The notes: generated by a model from the letters alone, not told the origin. Shown: positions 54,033-63,272, numbered from the stretch's first letter. The stretch: 64,000 nt of DNA from Croceivirga radicis (GCF_002072105.2 NZ_MTBC01000002.1:62001-126000), one strand, 5' to 3'. Program-made: numbers and translations.

Positions 54033-54359
54033 ATGGTTACCGAACAACCTAGTACAACCTACATAGATGATGTAGCCGGCTCTGATGCAGACTTTAGAGC
54101 AAGTTTTATCAACATAGTAAAAATGGAATTTCCAGAAGAGTACCAATACTATCTAAAAATGTATGAAGAGGGCAACTTAACGGAAACCGCAAGCATTGTT
54201 CATAAATTAAAGCATAAGCTTAATATTGTTGGCCTACAAGAAGGGTACAAATTAGCCGTTACCTATGAAGAAGAATTAAAGGCAGGTTCCGCAGCATTAC
54301 ATACCACGTTTTTACCGGTTTTAGATAAAGCAAAAGAATTTATAACCACACTAGAATAA
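54033..54359 (+). CDS. Hpt phosphotransfer protein (second)
   Basis: 108 residues, Hpt domain with H57 in TASIVHKLKHKLNIVGLQEGY, clearly paralogous to the Hpt at 52604 (shared HKxKxKxxIxGLxxGYxxAVxYEE pattern). Two distinct Hpt proteins in one cluster suggest two branches of phosphotransfer. Confidence 0.87.
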   Translation: MVTEQPSTTYIDDVAGSDADFRASFINIVKMEFPEEYQYYLKMYEEGNLTETASIVHKLKHKLNIVGLQEGYKLAVTYEEELKAGSAALHTTFLPVLDKAKEFITTLE

Positions 54360-54382
54360 GTTAGTAGGGTCTATTTACATGC

Positions 54383-54411
54383 AAAAAAGGGTGCCATTGG
54401 CACCCTTTTTT
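54383..54411. terminator. bidirectional terminator between convergent genes
   Basis: GGGTGCC (54389-54395) pairs with GGCACCC (54399-54405) around ATT; an A run on the left and a T run on the right make a terminator in both directions. Confidence 0.92.
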
Positions 54412-54429
54412 ATATTCGATTAGTTCTTA

Positions 54430-56514
54430 TTAGTTTTCTAGTAATGCCATATCCTTACCAAACAGTTGATTAAAGAATAAGGGTTTCTCCGTTATATTCC
54501 ATTTAAGTCTCAGCCCCATTTCTGTAAACTGAAAACCGGCACCAATGGCAGATGCAATATTACTATACTTTCCATAAGCGGTAAGGCTCAACCGTTTGGT
54601 AAATGCATGTGTAAGCCCGCCTTCTGCACGGTAGATCACCGTCATGTCATCTTGTTCTACTTGCTGTAAACCGCCAGCGGCGCTAACATATCCTTTTGTT
54701 TTCTTGGATAAATCACCTCTTAAATCAAAAAACAATTCCATGTTTTTGTAAATAGAGGGGCTAAAATATATTGTAGGTACTTGGTTTTTAAAGGATAAAT
54801 ATTGAAAGTTTACCCCAAATTTAAATGCAGGTTTCTTAAATAGGTTATAATACAAAGATGTAAATAGCAATTGCCTAACATTCTCATCAGTCTGGGTGGT
54901 ATACATTGCTTGGGTATACCAACCTAGATTAAAATTTGTGCCTAGGTTATAGGTAAGCCCGTAATGGTTCATGATAATTTCTCTTTTTATCAATTCTGCG
55001 TTAAAGGCTTGTACTTCTCTTTTATAATTAAGCTCTAGACTATTTAATTTTAACGGTTTGGTTTGTAGTTTAACATCTAATAATGGGGTTATGTAGGTAG
55101 TGTCCAAAAAACGAGCAGCGTATACACCACCGCTAGCAATTAAATTAACCCTAGGCACCAATTTGTAGCTTGCCGTTCCTGTAAATGTATGTGAGCTAGC
55201 CTTATTTACGGTAATCTCATTTTCACTATTTCTATATTGGTACAAAAATCCGGTTTTAAACTTAGGGCTTATGGGTATATCTACTGTAGTGGTAGCCGCG
55301 TAGGCTATATTGTTTCCATTATCAAAAGTATATTGAAGCCATTCTTCTGCTGTTGGCGTATTTTGCAGATTAAGTTTTTCTATAAATCCAACTGCATCTT
55401 TTTGGTTCTCATAGATTTTAAGAGTGTTAAATGCGTTTTCATAGGCCGGCACTAAATTGTCATTGGCAAACATAGCATTGGCTTTTCCCATATTACCATC
55501 AAAAGAGGTGCTGTCTCGCTCCAAAATAACATCATAATTGGTAATACTGGTTTTAAAGTCACCGGTATACATGCCTAGTGTTGAGCGGAGCAAGGTGAGC
55601 CAATTGCTGTTAGGATAATGTTTTTCTAAACTATCTATTTTTTTTCTGGCCACCACATATTTTTGATTCCAAATAAGGGCTTGAATGTATCTATTATAGG
55701 TATCTTCTATCTGCGGATGGTTTGCCACCATATCTACCTTTTTTTTCGCCTTTAAAACGGAATTTAAAGCGCTTTTATCATCTTCTTTTAAATGATAAGC
55801 AAGAGAAATACCATTTAAAGCGGTAATACTGTCTGCATGCGTAGTTGCCAATCTTTTATAAGTTGCAATTTGTTTATCATACTCTTTTGACATTAAAAAT
55901 AGGTTGGCTAAATTTTGGAGTCCTTGCTTATCTTCAGGAAAATCTACAAAAACCTTGTTCAATAAGTTTTCTGCAGGTTTAAATTGATCTATTTTAGATA
56001 ACTTATAGGCATATCCCAAATAAATATATTTTCTAGAAACTTTTGCTCCTTCATTTTCGGGTTCCATGGCAATAGCTTTATTTACCCATTCCAGGGCCGC
56101 ATTATATTCTTGTAGATTAGAAAGGGTATTGGCCAAGCCTAGAACGGCTCCAAACTTATCTGGATTGTTTTTTACAAGTTGCTGATAATGTGGTTTTGCT
56201 TCTTTGAACTTTCTGGCCCATAAAAATGCTTCGCACCAGTTAGATTCTATCTCATAGTCATTAGGATAATCTGCTTTCATAGCCTCAAAATAGGTTATGG
56301 CTTCTTCTGGTTTACCACTTAAACCAAATGCTCTACCGTAACAAATTCTAGCAGATTTATTCAAGGGGTCCTCTTTTAAATAGGCTTCAAAAAAAATTGA
56401 AGCTTCTTTAAATTGTCCAGAATCCAATAGACTAAACCCTTTGGTAATGTCCATTTGCGCATTGGCCATCCAACAACAACAAAAAGCTAAAATAGCTATA
56501 CTATTTAATTTCAT
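54430..56514 (-). CDS. TPR protein with C-terminal outer-membrane beta-barrel (YaiO-type)
   Basis: 694 residues from ATG 56514 (MKLNSIAILAFCCCWMANAQ, a Sec signal); an upstream non-ATG extension is rejected. Residues about 25-400 are TPR units (SARICYGRAFGLSGKPEEA, KFGAVLGLANTLSNLQEYNAA and others). The last ~270 residues form beta strands with aromatic ends as in YaiO barrels, ending in LRLKWNI. Periplasmic TPR plus barrel is the plan of PgaA and BcsC, which export polysaccharide. The gene lies between the signalling and the polysaccharide genes, on the opposite strand, so an export role is plausible but not shown. Confidence 0.85.
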   Translation of the reverse strand: MKLNSIAILAFCCCWMANAQMDITKGFSLLDSGQFKEASIFFEAYLKEDPLNKSARICYGRAFGLSGKPEEAITYFEAMKADYPNDYEIESNWCEAFLWARKFKEAKPHYQQLVKNNPDKFGAVLGLANTLSNLQEYNAALEWVNKAIAMEPENEGAKVSRKYIYLGYAYKLSKIDQFKPAENLLNKVFVDFPEDKQGLQNLANLFLMSKEYDKQIATYKRLATTHADSITALNGISLAYHLKEDDKSALNSVLKAKKKVDMVANHPQIEDTYNRYIQALIWNQKYVVARKKIDSLEKHYPNSNWLTLLRSTLGMYTGDFKTSITNYDVILERDSTSFDGNMGKANAMFANDNLVPAYENAFNTLKIYENQKDAVGFIEKLNLQNTPTAEEWLQYTFDNGNNIAYAATTTVDIPISPKFKTGFLYQYRNSENEITVNKASSHTFTGTASYKLVPRVNLIASGGVYAARFLDTTYITPLLDVKLQTKPLKLNSLELNYKREVQAFNAELIKREIIMNHYGLTYNLGTNFNLGWYTQAMYTTQTDENVRQLLFTSLYYNLFKKPAFKFGVNFQYLSFKNQVPTIYFSPSIYKNMELFFDLRGDLSKKTKGYVSAAGGLQQVEQDDMTVIYRAEGGLTHAFTKRLSLTAYGKYSNIASAIGAGFQFTEMGLRLKWNITEKPLFFNQLFGKDMALLEN

Positions 56515-56916
56515 AAAAAGTAAGTTAAATACTACAAATATGTAACGTCGTAATTTGGATTTTATTAGTGAAAAGGGAGTATGTAAAGTTAAATTATCTA
56601 CATACACATTCAATAGTAAGCTTTTTAACGTTGGTCTATACTAGTTGGTAATTGGTCTAATGCACTTTAATACAACTGGTTAAAAGTTAAGATTTTAGTT
56701 AAAGCAAGGGTGCGGAGAATTAATATGCCAGAGAATTTATGTTAAATAAAACTTAAAAATATTTGAATAATCAATTGAATAATATGGTTTCTGGGCGATG
56801 AAATTAACATAAATTAAAGAAAAGTACGTAAAAACCTACAATAAATATAGGAATTAGCGTTATAGGTAATATGAGGCATTTGCTCTCCCAAATTAATTAA
56901 CCTACAAACTCGCCTT
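56515..56916. other. divergent intergenic region
   Basis: About 400 bases between divergent genes, AT-rich. Near-consensus elements such as AATATTTG (plus strand, around 56757-56764) are present, but no exact promoter, terminator or small gene could be supported. It probably holds the promoters of the TPR-barrel gene and of the STAS/polysaccharide operon, with long leaders. Confidence 0.4.
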
Positions 56917-57180
56917 ATGGCTTTACATATTAAAGAGTACAATAACGTAATTTACATCCAGGGATGTTTAGATACCACTAATCTCACCTGTTTAAGGAGT
57001 TACTTAATACCGCAACTAGAAGCCGGTAAACAGTTAATGGTCAATGTAGATGGTGTGTCCACTATTACCAATGAAATGGTTAAAGAGATGCATGCGCTAA
57101 AAAAAATTGCGCAAGAGGTTAACGGAAGTATTTCTTATTACTCCAACAATCATAAAGACATTTACAAATATCAGACTTAA
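56917..57180 (+). CDS. small STAS-like protein
   Basis: 87 residues with STAS-like pattern (MALHIKEYNNVIYIQGCLDT, then MVNVDGVSTITNEMVKEM). Similar in outline to the STAS protein at 53726 (both begin MAL-I-E--). First gene of the polysaccharide run, 10 bases before the flippase gene. Role unknown; it may bind a protein of the signalling group. Confidence 0.65.
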   Translation: MALHIKEYNNVIYIQGCLDTTNLTCLRSYLIPQLEAGKQLMVNVDGVSTITNEMVKEMHALKKIAQEVNGSISYYSNNHKDIYKYQT

Positions 57181-57190
57181 AATTAACTGA

Positions 57191-58453
57191 ATGGAAGCTT
57201 TAAAAACGTTACATAAACGGTTATCACCAGAGCAATTGTTCATGGTAAGCGTTATTGTAGTTAACGGTGGTAACTATTTATATAATTTATTACTTGGTAG
57301 AATATTGGGGCCAGAAGCTTTTGCAGAGGCCGCTTTATTAATTACCCTATTATTGGTTTTATCTTTTATTGGAATGACTTTTCAGTTGACTGCAGCAAAA
57401 TTTGCGGTAGAATTTACTGGAGAAAAATGGCATGCATTTAAAAATAGAACCTTGTTTTTGACTTTGGTTTTCGGGGCTGTGGTTGGGTTGTTGCTAATCT
57501 TGTTTTCAGCAAGTCTAAAAAGCCTATTTCATACAGAGAGCGCATGGATGTTCATCATTTTTGCCATTGGTATACCCGTTTACTTTTTTATGAGTTTAAA
57601 CAGGGGTATTTATCAAGGCAAACAAGAATATGCCAGCTTATCTACAACTTACCAAACAGAAATGTGGAGTAGGTTACTTTTGACCATAGCACTATTATTC
57701 ATTTTGCCCTTGCCAACGGGAATAGTAGTTGCCATTGGTATTCTAATATCTTTCTTCTTTGGTTTGTTCCCATCTAAAATTAAAAGTCTAAGGATTAACA
57801 AGTCCTTGGTTTTGGAACCAGTGGCCCGTAAGCATGTTATACGGTTTATGTGGTTAACCGCTGGTTATGAATTAACGCAAATTATTATAAACAATAGTGA
57901 TATTCTTTTGGTAAAACATTTTTTTGAAGCCAAACCTGCAGGTTTATATGCGTCTTTGGCCCTAATTGGAAGGGTGGTTTATTTTGCAGCATGGATGTTT
58001 GTTATGCTTTTGTTGCCAACTGTGGTAAAAAACCGTAAAGAGGGCAAACCAACAGCTCCGGTTTTAATAAAATATGTAACCTACATTGGTGGTTTGGCCA
58101 TATTAATTGTAGGGGTATGTTTTTTAATTCCAGAAACCGTAGTAAATCTAATGTTTGGTAAAGCCTATATAGAAGTTGCCCACATGTTGTGGAAATACGC
58201 GCTAGCTACCTCATTATTTGCCCTAAGTAACATATTTGCGTATTACTTTTTATCCTTGGATCATTACGTTCCAGTTATTCTTTCAGGAATCCTTGGCATG
58301 TCCCAAATCATATTGATTTTATTTTTTCATGATAGCCTTAATACGGTAATTCTTATGCAGATTATTGCCATGGCTATTTTACTGGTGGTACAACTAATGT
58401 ACTTTTTGAACAAAGAAATATTTAATTCCCAAATTAACATAGATAATCCTTAA
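57191..58453 (+). CDS. polysaccharide flippase (Wzx-like, MATE/MOP superfamily)
   Basis: 420 residues, about 12 membrane helices over the full length. N-terminal NYLYNLLLGRILGPEAFAEA matches the polysaccharide-export (Wzx/RfbX) family signature; SLNRGIYQGKQEY and AYYFLSLDHY fit MOP flippases. It would move lipid-linked sugar units across the inner membrane. Followed after 3 bases by the GT4 gene. Confidence 0.88.
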   Translation: MEALKTLHKRLSPEQLFMVSVIVVNGGNYLYNLLLGRILGPEAFAEAALLITLLLVLSFIGMTFQLTAAKFAVEFTGEKWHAFKNRTLFLTLVFGAVVGLLLILFSASLKSLFHTESAWMFIIFAIGIPVYFFMSLNRGIYQGKQEYASLSTTYQTEMWSRLLLTIALLFILPLPTGIVVAIGILISFFFGLFPSKIKSLRINKSLVLEPVARKHVIRFMWLTAGYELTQIIINNSDILLVKHFFEAKPAGLYASLALIGRVVYFAAWMFVMLLLPTVVKNRKEGKPTAPVLIKYVTYIGGLAILIVGVCFLIPETVVNLMFGKAYIEVAHMLWKYALATSLFALSNIFAYYFLSLDHYVPVILSGILGMSQIILILFFHDSLNTVILMQIIAMAILLVVQLMYFLNKEIFNSQINIDNP

Positions 58454-58456
58454 CCT

Positions 58457-59686
58457 ATGAGATTAGCAATAGTAACGGCCTACCCTCCCAGTAAGGTTAC
58501 CCTTACGGAGTACGCATACTACTTGGTAAAGCATTTTAGAATGCAGCATCGTGTAGAAGAATTGATTTTATTATGCGATAAAACAGCAGGTGAAAAAGAC
58601 TTGGATTTTACGGAAGATGGTTGCAAAATTACCGTAAAAGAATGTTGGCGATTTAATGATTATGGCAACTTGTTTAGCATAACCAATGCTATAAGAAGCA
58701 CCAAGCCAGATGCGGTATTGTACAATCTGCAGTTTATGAAGTTTGGAGACAAAAAGGTGCCAGCTGCCCTAGGGTTGTTATTACCTTTTATTACAAAGGT
58801 TAGTGGTGTGCCCACGGTATCTCTTTTGCACAACATAATGGAGACCGTGGATTTAAAGGATGCTGGTTTTACCAATAACAGGCTTTTGGCAGCTATCTAC
58901 AATTTTATTGGTTCTACATTAACCCGTTTTGTTTTAGCGTCAGATGAGGTAGCGGTAACCATTAGTATGTACGTAAAAACACTTAAGGCGAAGTACAAAA
59001 AGGACAACATAAAGTTAATACCACACGGCACCTTTGAACTACCGCCACAACCGGATTATACATTACCAAAGGGGCCAAAGCAAGTTATGGCGTTTGGAAA
59101 ATTTGGTACCTATAAAAAGGTAGAGGTAATGATTGAAGCCGTAGAACAAATTAGAAAAAGAACCCAAGAAGATATTGAAATTGTTATTGCGGGTACAGAT
59201 AGCCCTAATACACCTGGATATTTGGCAGCTGTTGCAAAAAAATATGAACACGTACCACAACTACGATTTACGGGGTATGTTCCAGAAGAAGACGTGCAAC
59301 GTATTTTCCAAGAAAGTGCGGTTGCTGTATTCCCCTATACCTCTACCACGGGTAGCTCCGGGGTACTGCACCAAGCAGGTAGCTATGGTAAAGCAGTTGT
59401 ACTTCCAGATTTAGGTGATTTAGGAATATTGGTTAGAGAAGAAGGTTATACGGGTGAATTTTTTGAAGCGGATAATTCAGATTCACTGGCCAATGCCATA
59501 GAAAAAATATTGGTTAATGATGCCTACAGGGTAGAATTGGGACAAACCAATTACCAGGCAGCTACCTCGTTGCCAATGTCTAAAATTACATCTATGTATT
59601 TAGATCTTTTTGAAGCGATTGCCAAAAGAAGGGGAAAAGTATGTAAAGAAAAAATAGAAGAAAAAACAGAAAAGATACTGGCGTAG
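58457..59686 (+). CDS. GT4-family glycosyltransferase
   Basis: 409 residues. Two Rossmann-type halves: N-terminal acceptor part (MRLAIVTAYPPSKVTLTEYA) and C-terminal nucleotide-sugar part (VMAFGKFGTYKKVEVMIEAV, QLRFTGYVPEEDVQRIFQESAVAVFPY, GVLHQAGSYGKAVVLPD). The E-x7-E motif is partly altered (SSGVLHQAGSYGKAVV). Cytoplasmic or membrane-peripheral. Sugar unknown. Confidence 0.9.
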   Translation: MRLAIVTAYPPSKVTLTEYAYYLVKHFRMQHRVEELILLCDKTAGEKDLDFTEDGCKITVKECWRFNDYGNLFSITNAIRSTKPDAVLYNLQFMKFGDKKVPAALGLLLPFITKVSGVPTVSLLHNIMETVDLKDAGFTNNRLLAAIYNFIGSTLTRFVLASDEVAVTISMYVKTLKAKYKKDNIKLIPHGTFELPPQPDYTLPKGPKQVMAFGKFGTYKKVEVMIEAVEQIRKRTQEDIEIVIAGTDSPNTPGYLAAVAKKYEHVPQLRFTGYVPEEDVQRIFQESAVAVFPYTSTTGSSGVLHQAGSYGKAVVLPDLGDLGILVREEGYTGEFFEADNSDSLANAIEKILVNDAYRVELGQTNYQAATSLPMSKITSMYLDLFEAIAKRRGKVCKEKIEEKTEKILA

Positions 59687-59717
59687 CCTAGGTATTTCCA
59701 TATAAAAACTTACAACA

Positions 59718-60941
59718 ATGAAAATTTTAGCAATAGATGATCAGCAGTTAATCTTGATGTCTTTACAAAAAAGACTTCAAGAATTGGGGTATCAGGTGCA
59801 AATTGCCAGTAACGGTGTTAGTGCCAAAGCGGTATTTGATGAGTTTGAGCCAGACTTGGTTCTAGTAGATATTAATATGCCACAAATTAGTGGTTTAGAA
59901 TTGGTCCAATACTTTAGAAACACCAAGAATTCAGAGGTGCCAATTATGGTATTGTCTGGAAATACAGATGAAGAAACTATTCTCAAAGGCTATGATTTGG
60001 GAATTAGCGATTACATGAAAAAGCCGGTTAGTCTCAATGAGGTAGCAGCTCGAGTTAAAAATTTAATAGGCGTGCCAGAACAATCTGGTGTTTCACATAA
60101 AAACGATACAAACCAGATGTTACAAGAATATGTGGTTGGTGTGGTAATACCTTGTTACAACGAGGAGGAGCGTTTGTTGAGTGATGAATTCCAGTCTTTT
60201 GTAAAGCAAAACTTAGGATATCACCTCTGTTTTGTAAATGATGGTAGCACAGACAACACCCTGGCTGTTTTAAACAAACTGAAAGAAGGCCATGAAGACC
60301 ACATTAGTGTTTATGATTGCCCGCAAAATGGAGGTAAAGCAGAAGCAGTGCGTTTGGGTACGCTGCACTTGGCCCAAGATCCACAGTTAGATTATATCGG
60401 GTACCTTGACGCGGATTTATCCACGGATTTTAAAGATTTTGACGATTTAGTGCAGACCATCAGAAAGTCAGATTATAAGATAGTCAGTGGTTCTAGAATG
60501 GCTAGAATGGGGGCGGATATAAACAAAGAATCTGCTAGGGCAATAATTAGCAAGACTATTAATTTTTTAATACGCTCTATCTTAAGAATGCCGTTTAATG
60601 ATACGCAATGCGGAGCAAAAATCATGGATAAGGAAATTGCTACCTTGGTATTTGGCAAACCTTTTTTGACCAGATGGTTGTTCGATGTTGAAATTTTTAA
60701 ACGAATTAGCAATGCCTATGGAAGACAGCAAGCAATAGCAATAATTTGTGAGCAACCATTAAAACGTTGGATTCATGCAGACGGGTCTAAACTATCTTTT
60801 AAAGATTCTGCCAAGATTATATTTCAACTGGCGCAAATAGCTTTTCATTACAGGTTAAAAAAGAATAAAGATCGTAAGACCAAGCTTGTAAAGACCCCAA
60901 AAAACGTAATCAACAATACATCGGTTTCTCCTACATCTTAA
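59718..60941 (+). CDS. response-regulator receiver fused to GT2 glycosyltransferase
   Basis: 407 residues. Residues 1-120: complete receiver, with D7-D8, phospho-acceptor D51 (LVLVDINMPQISG), S80 and K102 (MKKPVSL). Residues ~138-380: GT2 of the dolichyl-phosphate-glucose/mannose-synthase type, with VVIPCYNEEERL, NDGSTDNT, metal-binding DAD at 231-233 (YLDADLSTD), MPFNDTQCGAKIMDKE and TRWLFDVEIF. No membrane helix, so a soluble or peripheral enzyme. It probably transfers sugar to polyprenyl phosphate, with activity gated by phosphorylation. The fusion lies in one reading frame without a break. Unusual architecture; the phosphate donor is likely a kinase or Hpt from 48-54 kb. Confidence 0.92.
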   Translation: MKILAIDDQQLILMSLQKRLQELGYQVQIASNGVSAKAVFDEFEPDLVLVDINMPQISGLELVQYFRNTKNSEVPIMVLSGNTDEETILKGYDLGISDYMKKPVSLNEVAARVKNLIGVPEQSGVSHKNDTNQMLQEYVVGVVIPCYNEEERLLSDEFQSFVKQNLGYHLCFVNDGSTDNTLAVLNKLKEGHEDHISVYDCPQNGGKAEAVRLGTLHLAQDPQLDYIGYLDADLSTDFKDFDDLVQTIRKSDYKIVSGSRMARMGADINKESARAIISKTINFLIRSILRMPFNDTQCGAKIMDKEIATLVFGKPFLTRWLFDVEIFKRISNAYGRQQAIAIICEQPLKRWIHADGSKLSFKDSAKIIFQLAQIAFHYRLKKNKDRKTKLVKTPKNVINNTSVSPTS

Positions 60942-61018
60942 TCAGTAACTATATACTAGTTTTAAAAGTAAACCGTTAACTTAATAGCTTACAATTTGAA
61001 TTAAAACTACTTTAACGT

Positions 61019-61882
61019 ATGAAAATTTTGGTAACAGGCGCAAAAGGGCAGTTAGGACAAACCATTGCAGGATTGGCTCAAAACTACCCAAGTTTTGATT
61101 TTGATTTTAAATCTTCATCAGAATTGGACATTACAAATGCCGAAGCGGTAAAAGCTTTATTTGCGTCTAAATCCTATGATTATTGTATAAATTGTGCAGC
61201 ATACACTAAAGTAGATTTGGCAGAACAAGAAATAGATCTGGCCAGAAAGGTAAATAGTATTGGACCTAAAAACCTTGCGGCGCAATGTAAACTACATGAT
61301 GTAGTTTTATTGCATATTTCTACAGACTTTGTTTTTGATGGTTTTTTGAACGAACCCTATCGGGAAAAAGATATAGCTAGGCCACTTGGCTTCTATGGCG
61401 ATTCTAAATATAAAGGAGAACGCTACATTGCCGAAAACCTGCCGGAACATTTTATTTTTAGAACATCCTGGTTGTATTCAGAATATGGTCATAATTTTTT
61501 AAAGACCATGATAAAGCTTGGGGACGAAAAGGAAGAACTAAGTATTGTTTACGATCAATTGGGAACACCCACGTATACAGAAGACCTGGTAGAGGTAATG
61601 TTGCACATAATTGAACTGGGTAGTACGGCATACGGCGTGTATCATTACAGTAACGAAGGGGTTGCTAGTTGGTATGATTTTGCTAAGGAGATATTTGATG
61701 TGTCTTCTACCAATGTTAGATTAAAACCTATCCTATCTGCTGCATATCCTACACCAGCAAAGCGCCCAAAATATAGTGTTTTGGACAAGTCCAAGATTAA
61801 GGGCACTTTTGGTATTGCCATACCTCACTGGAGAGATAGCTTAAAAAAGGCGGTTGGTGCTTTAAAAAAGGAAAGCGTTTAA
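61019..61882 (+). CDS. dTDP-4-dehydrorhamnose reductase family (RmlD-like)
   Basis: 287 residues, extended SDR. NAD(P) motif GAKGQLG, ELDITNAEAV, NCAAYTKVDLAEQE, and active-site YxxxK in YGDSKYKGE. Makes dTDP-L-rhamnose or a related deoxysugar nucleotide. RmlA, B and C are not present here, so they must lie elsewhere if rhamnose is the product. Last gene of the polysaccharide run; its end overlaps the convergent DUF4407 gene by four bases. Confidence 0.9.
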   Translation: MKILVTGAKGQLGQTIAGLAQNYPSFDFDFKSSSELDITNAEAVKALFASKSYDYCINCAAYTKVDLAEQEIDLARKVNSIGPKNLAAQCKLHDVVLLHISTDFVFDGFLNEPYREKDIARPLGFYGDSKYKGERYIAENLPEHFIFRTSWLYSEYGHNFLKTMIKLGDEKEELSIVYDQLGTPTYTEDLVEVMLHIIELGSTAYGVYHYSNEGVASWYDFAKEIFDVSSTNVRLKPILSAAYPTPAKRPKYSVLDKSKIKGTFGIAIPHWRDSLKKAVGALKKESV

Positions 61883-62979
61883 AGCCCTTTTGCCTGTACT
61901 TTATGAAAAGCATCTGCTTGTAGTTTTAACAAAGCTTGTGCTTTTTCTTTCTTATAATCGTATAATTCCTTTTCGTTTTTTAAGTCTTGGTAAATCTCCG
62001 TATTTAATTCGGCATCCGTATCCATTAGTAATTTACGTTGTGCAACTTTTTGGTTTACCCAGGTTGCGACCACGCTTTCTGCTTCTTCAATTTTAAAATC
62101 GTACTCACCTTTACTAGATAAAAGTTTGGTAATAATTGGGGCGGTTTCAATTGCCAGAAAAAGCAGGAATATAAAAAAGGAGGGTAGCCAGGGCAGTTTA
62201 CCCAAGGCATCTATTCTAGCCATTAAACCATCAAAATTATTAATTACAGGTTGATCTTGTACAACCTGATCTTGGTAAGCGGTATTTAATTGGCTAATTT
62301 CATTTTCCAACAAGTTTATTTTTTCTGCGTTCGTTTGTTTTAAAACATTTAGTTCTGCTAGTGCGGCATCATGTTTTTCACGTTTTTCTTTATAAACGGG
62401 GCCTTTACCCAAAAGGCCAGTACCAGCAGTGCCTTCGGCTTCGTTAATAAAGATGTCGTATAAGGCATTTGTCTCAGCTTCCTTTGCGCTAATTTCATTT
62501 TGGAGCGCTTTTATATTTTCTTCTAGTTTTAAAATTTTAGGTTGATATTGAAGCGCTATTTCTTCTTGGTTCTCCAAGGTCATTCTATTTTTTTCCGTAA
62601 GTAAAACTTGGTCAATTTCTTTCTTAAAAATTTTAAGTTCCAGCGGTTTTGAAATCACTATGGCAATAATCAAGGCCAATATAAGTCTAGGTATGGCCTG
62701 TAGCACCTCTTGGTATTTGCGTTCTTTCTTTTTTAGCGTACTAACAATATAGCGGTCTAGATTAAAAATCAAAAGCCCCCAAACCAAGCCAAAACCTATG
62801 GCTATATAATAATTGTCAAAAACCGTATAGAGGGCGTAAGAAGCAGCAATAAATGCCATTAGGGCGGTAAAGAATACAGTAGCGCCTATACCTGCGTATT
62901 TGTTTTGTTCTGCTTTGGAACAGGTATCCAAAACATCTGCATCTGCCCCAGAGCAGAGAATAAAAAATTTACCTAACAT
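61879..62979 (-). CDS. DUF4407 membrane protein
   Basis: 366 residues from ATG 62979 (MLGKFFILCSGADADVLDTC); an upstream in-frame extension is rejected. Three N-terminal membrane helices, a long periplasmic or cytoplasmic coiled-coil part (about residues 130-260, rich in E, K and Q), then one more helix (LPSFFIFLLFLAIETAPII) and an alpha-helical tail. Matches DUF4407, a Bacteroidetes/actinobacterial membrane family of unknown function. Confidence 0.88.
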   Translation of the reverse strand: MLGKFFILCSGADADVLDTCSKAEQNKYAGIGATVFFTALMAFIAASYALYTVFDNYYIAIGFGLVWGLLIFNLDRYIVSTLKKKERKYQEVLQAIPRLILALIIAIVISKPLELKIFKKEIDQVLLTEKNRMTLENQEEIALQYQPKILKLEENIKALQNEISAKEAETNALYDIFINEAEGTAGTGLLGKGPVYKEKREKHDAALAELNVLKQTNAEKINLLENEISQLNTAYQDQVVQDQPVINNFDGLMARIDALGKLPWLPSFFIFLLFLAIETAPIITKLLSSKGEYDFKIEEAESVVATWVNQKVAQRKLLMDTDAELNTEIYQDLKNEKELYDYKKEKAQALLKLQADAFHKVQAKGL

Positions 62980-63272
62980 AATAGTGTTCGTTCTTTGATT
63001 AATGGTATTAGAACGCAAACCATGATACTTTGTTACAGTAATTCTGCTAAAATTGAGCCAAAATGCTAGTTTAACGGCATTTATTGGCGACTAACTGCAT
63101 GTATAAGATTCAAGGTTAAAACGCTATAGGATTAGCTGGTCTTACTAAAAATACCATTCGTCTACACTTTATTACAGCTAGGGCTTACTGCTAATTTTTA
63201 ACGGGTTTGCGGTGGTACTTTTGAATCAAATAATAAAAACAAGTACAACAAACTATAAAAAATAACATCAAC

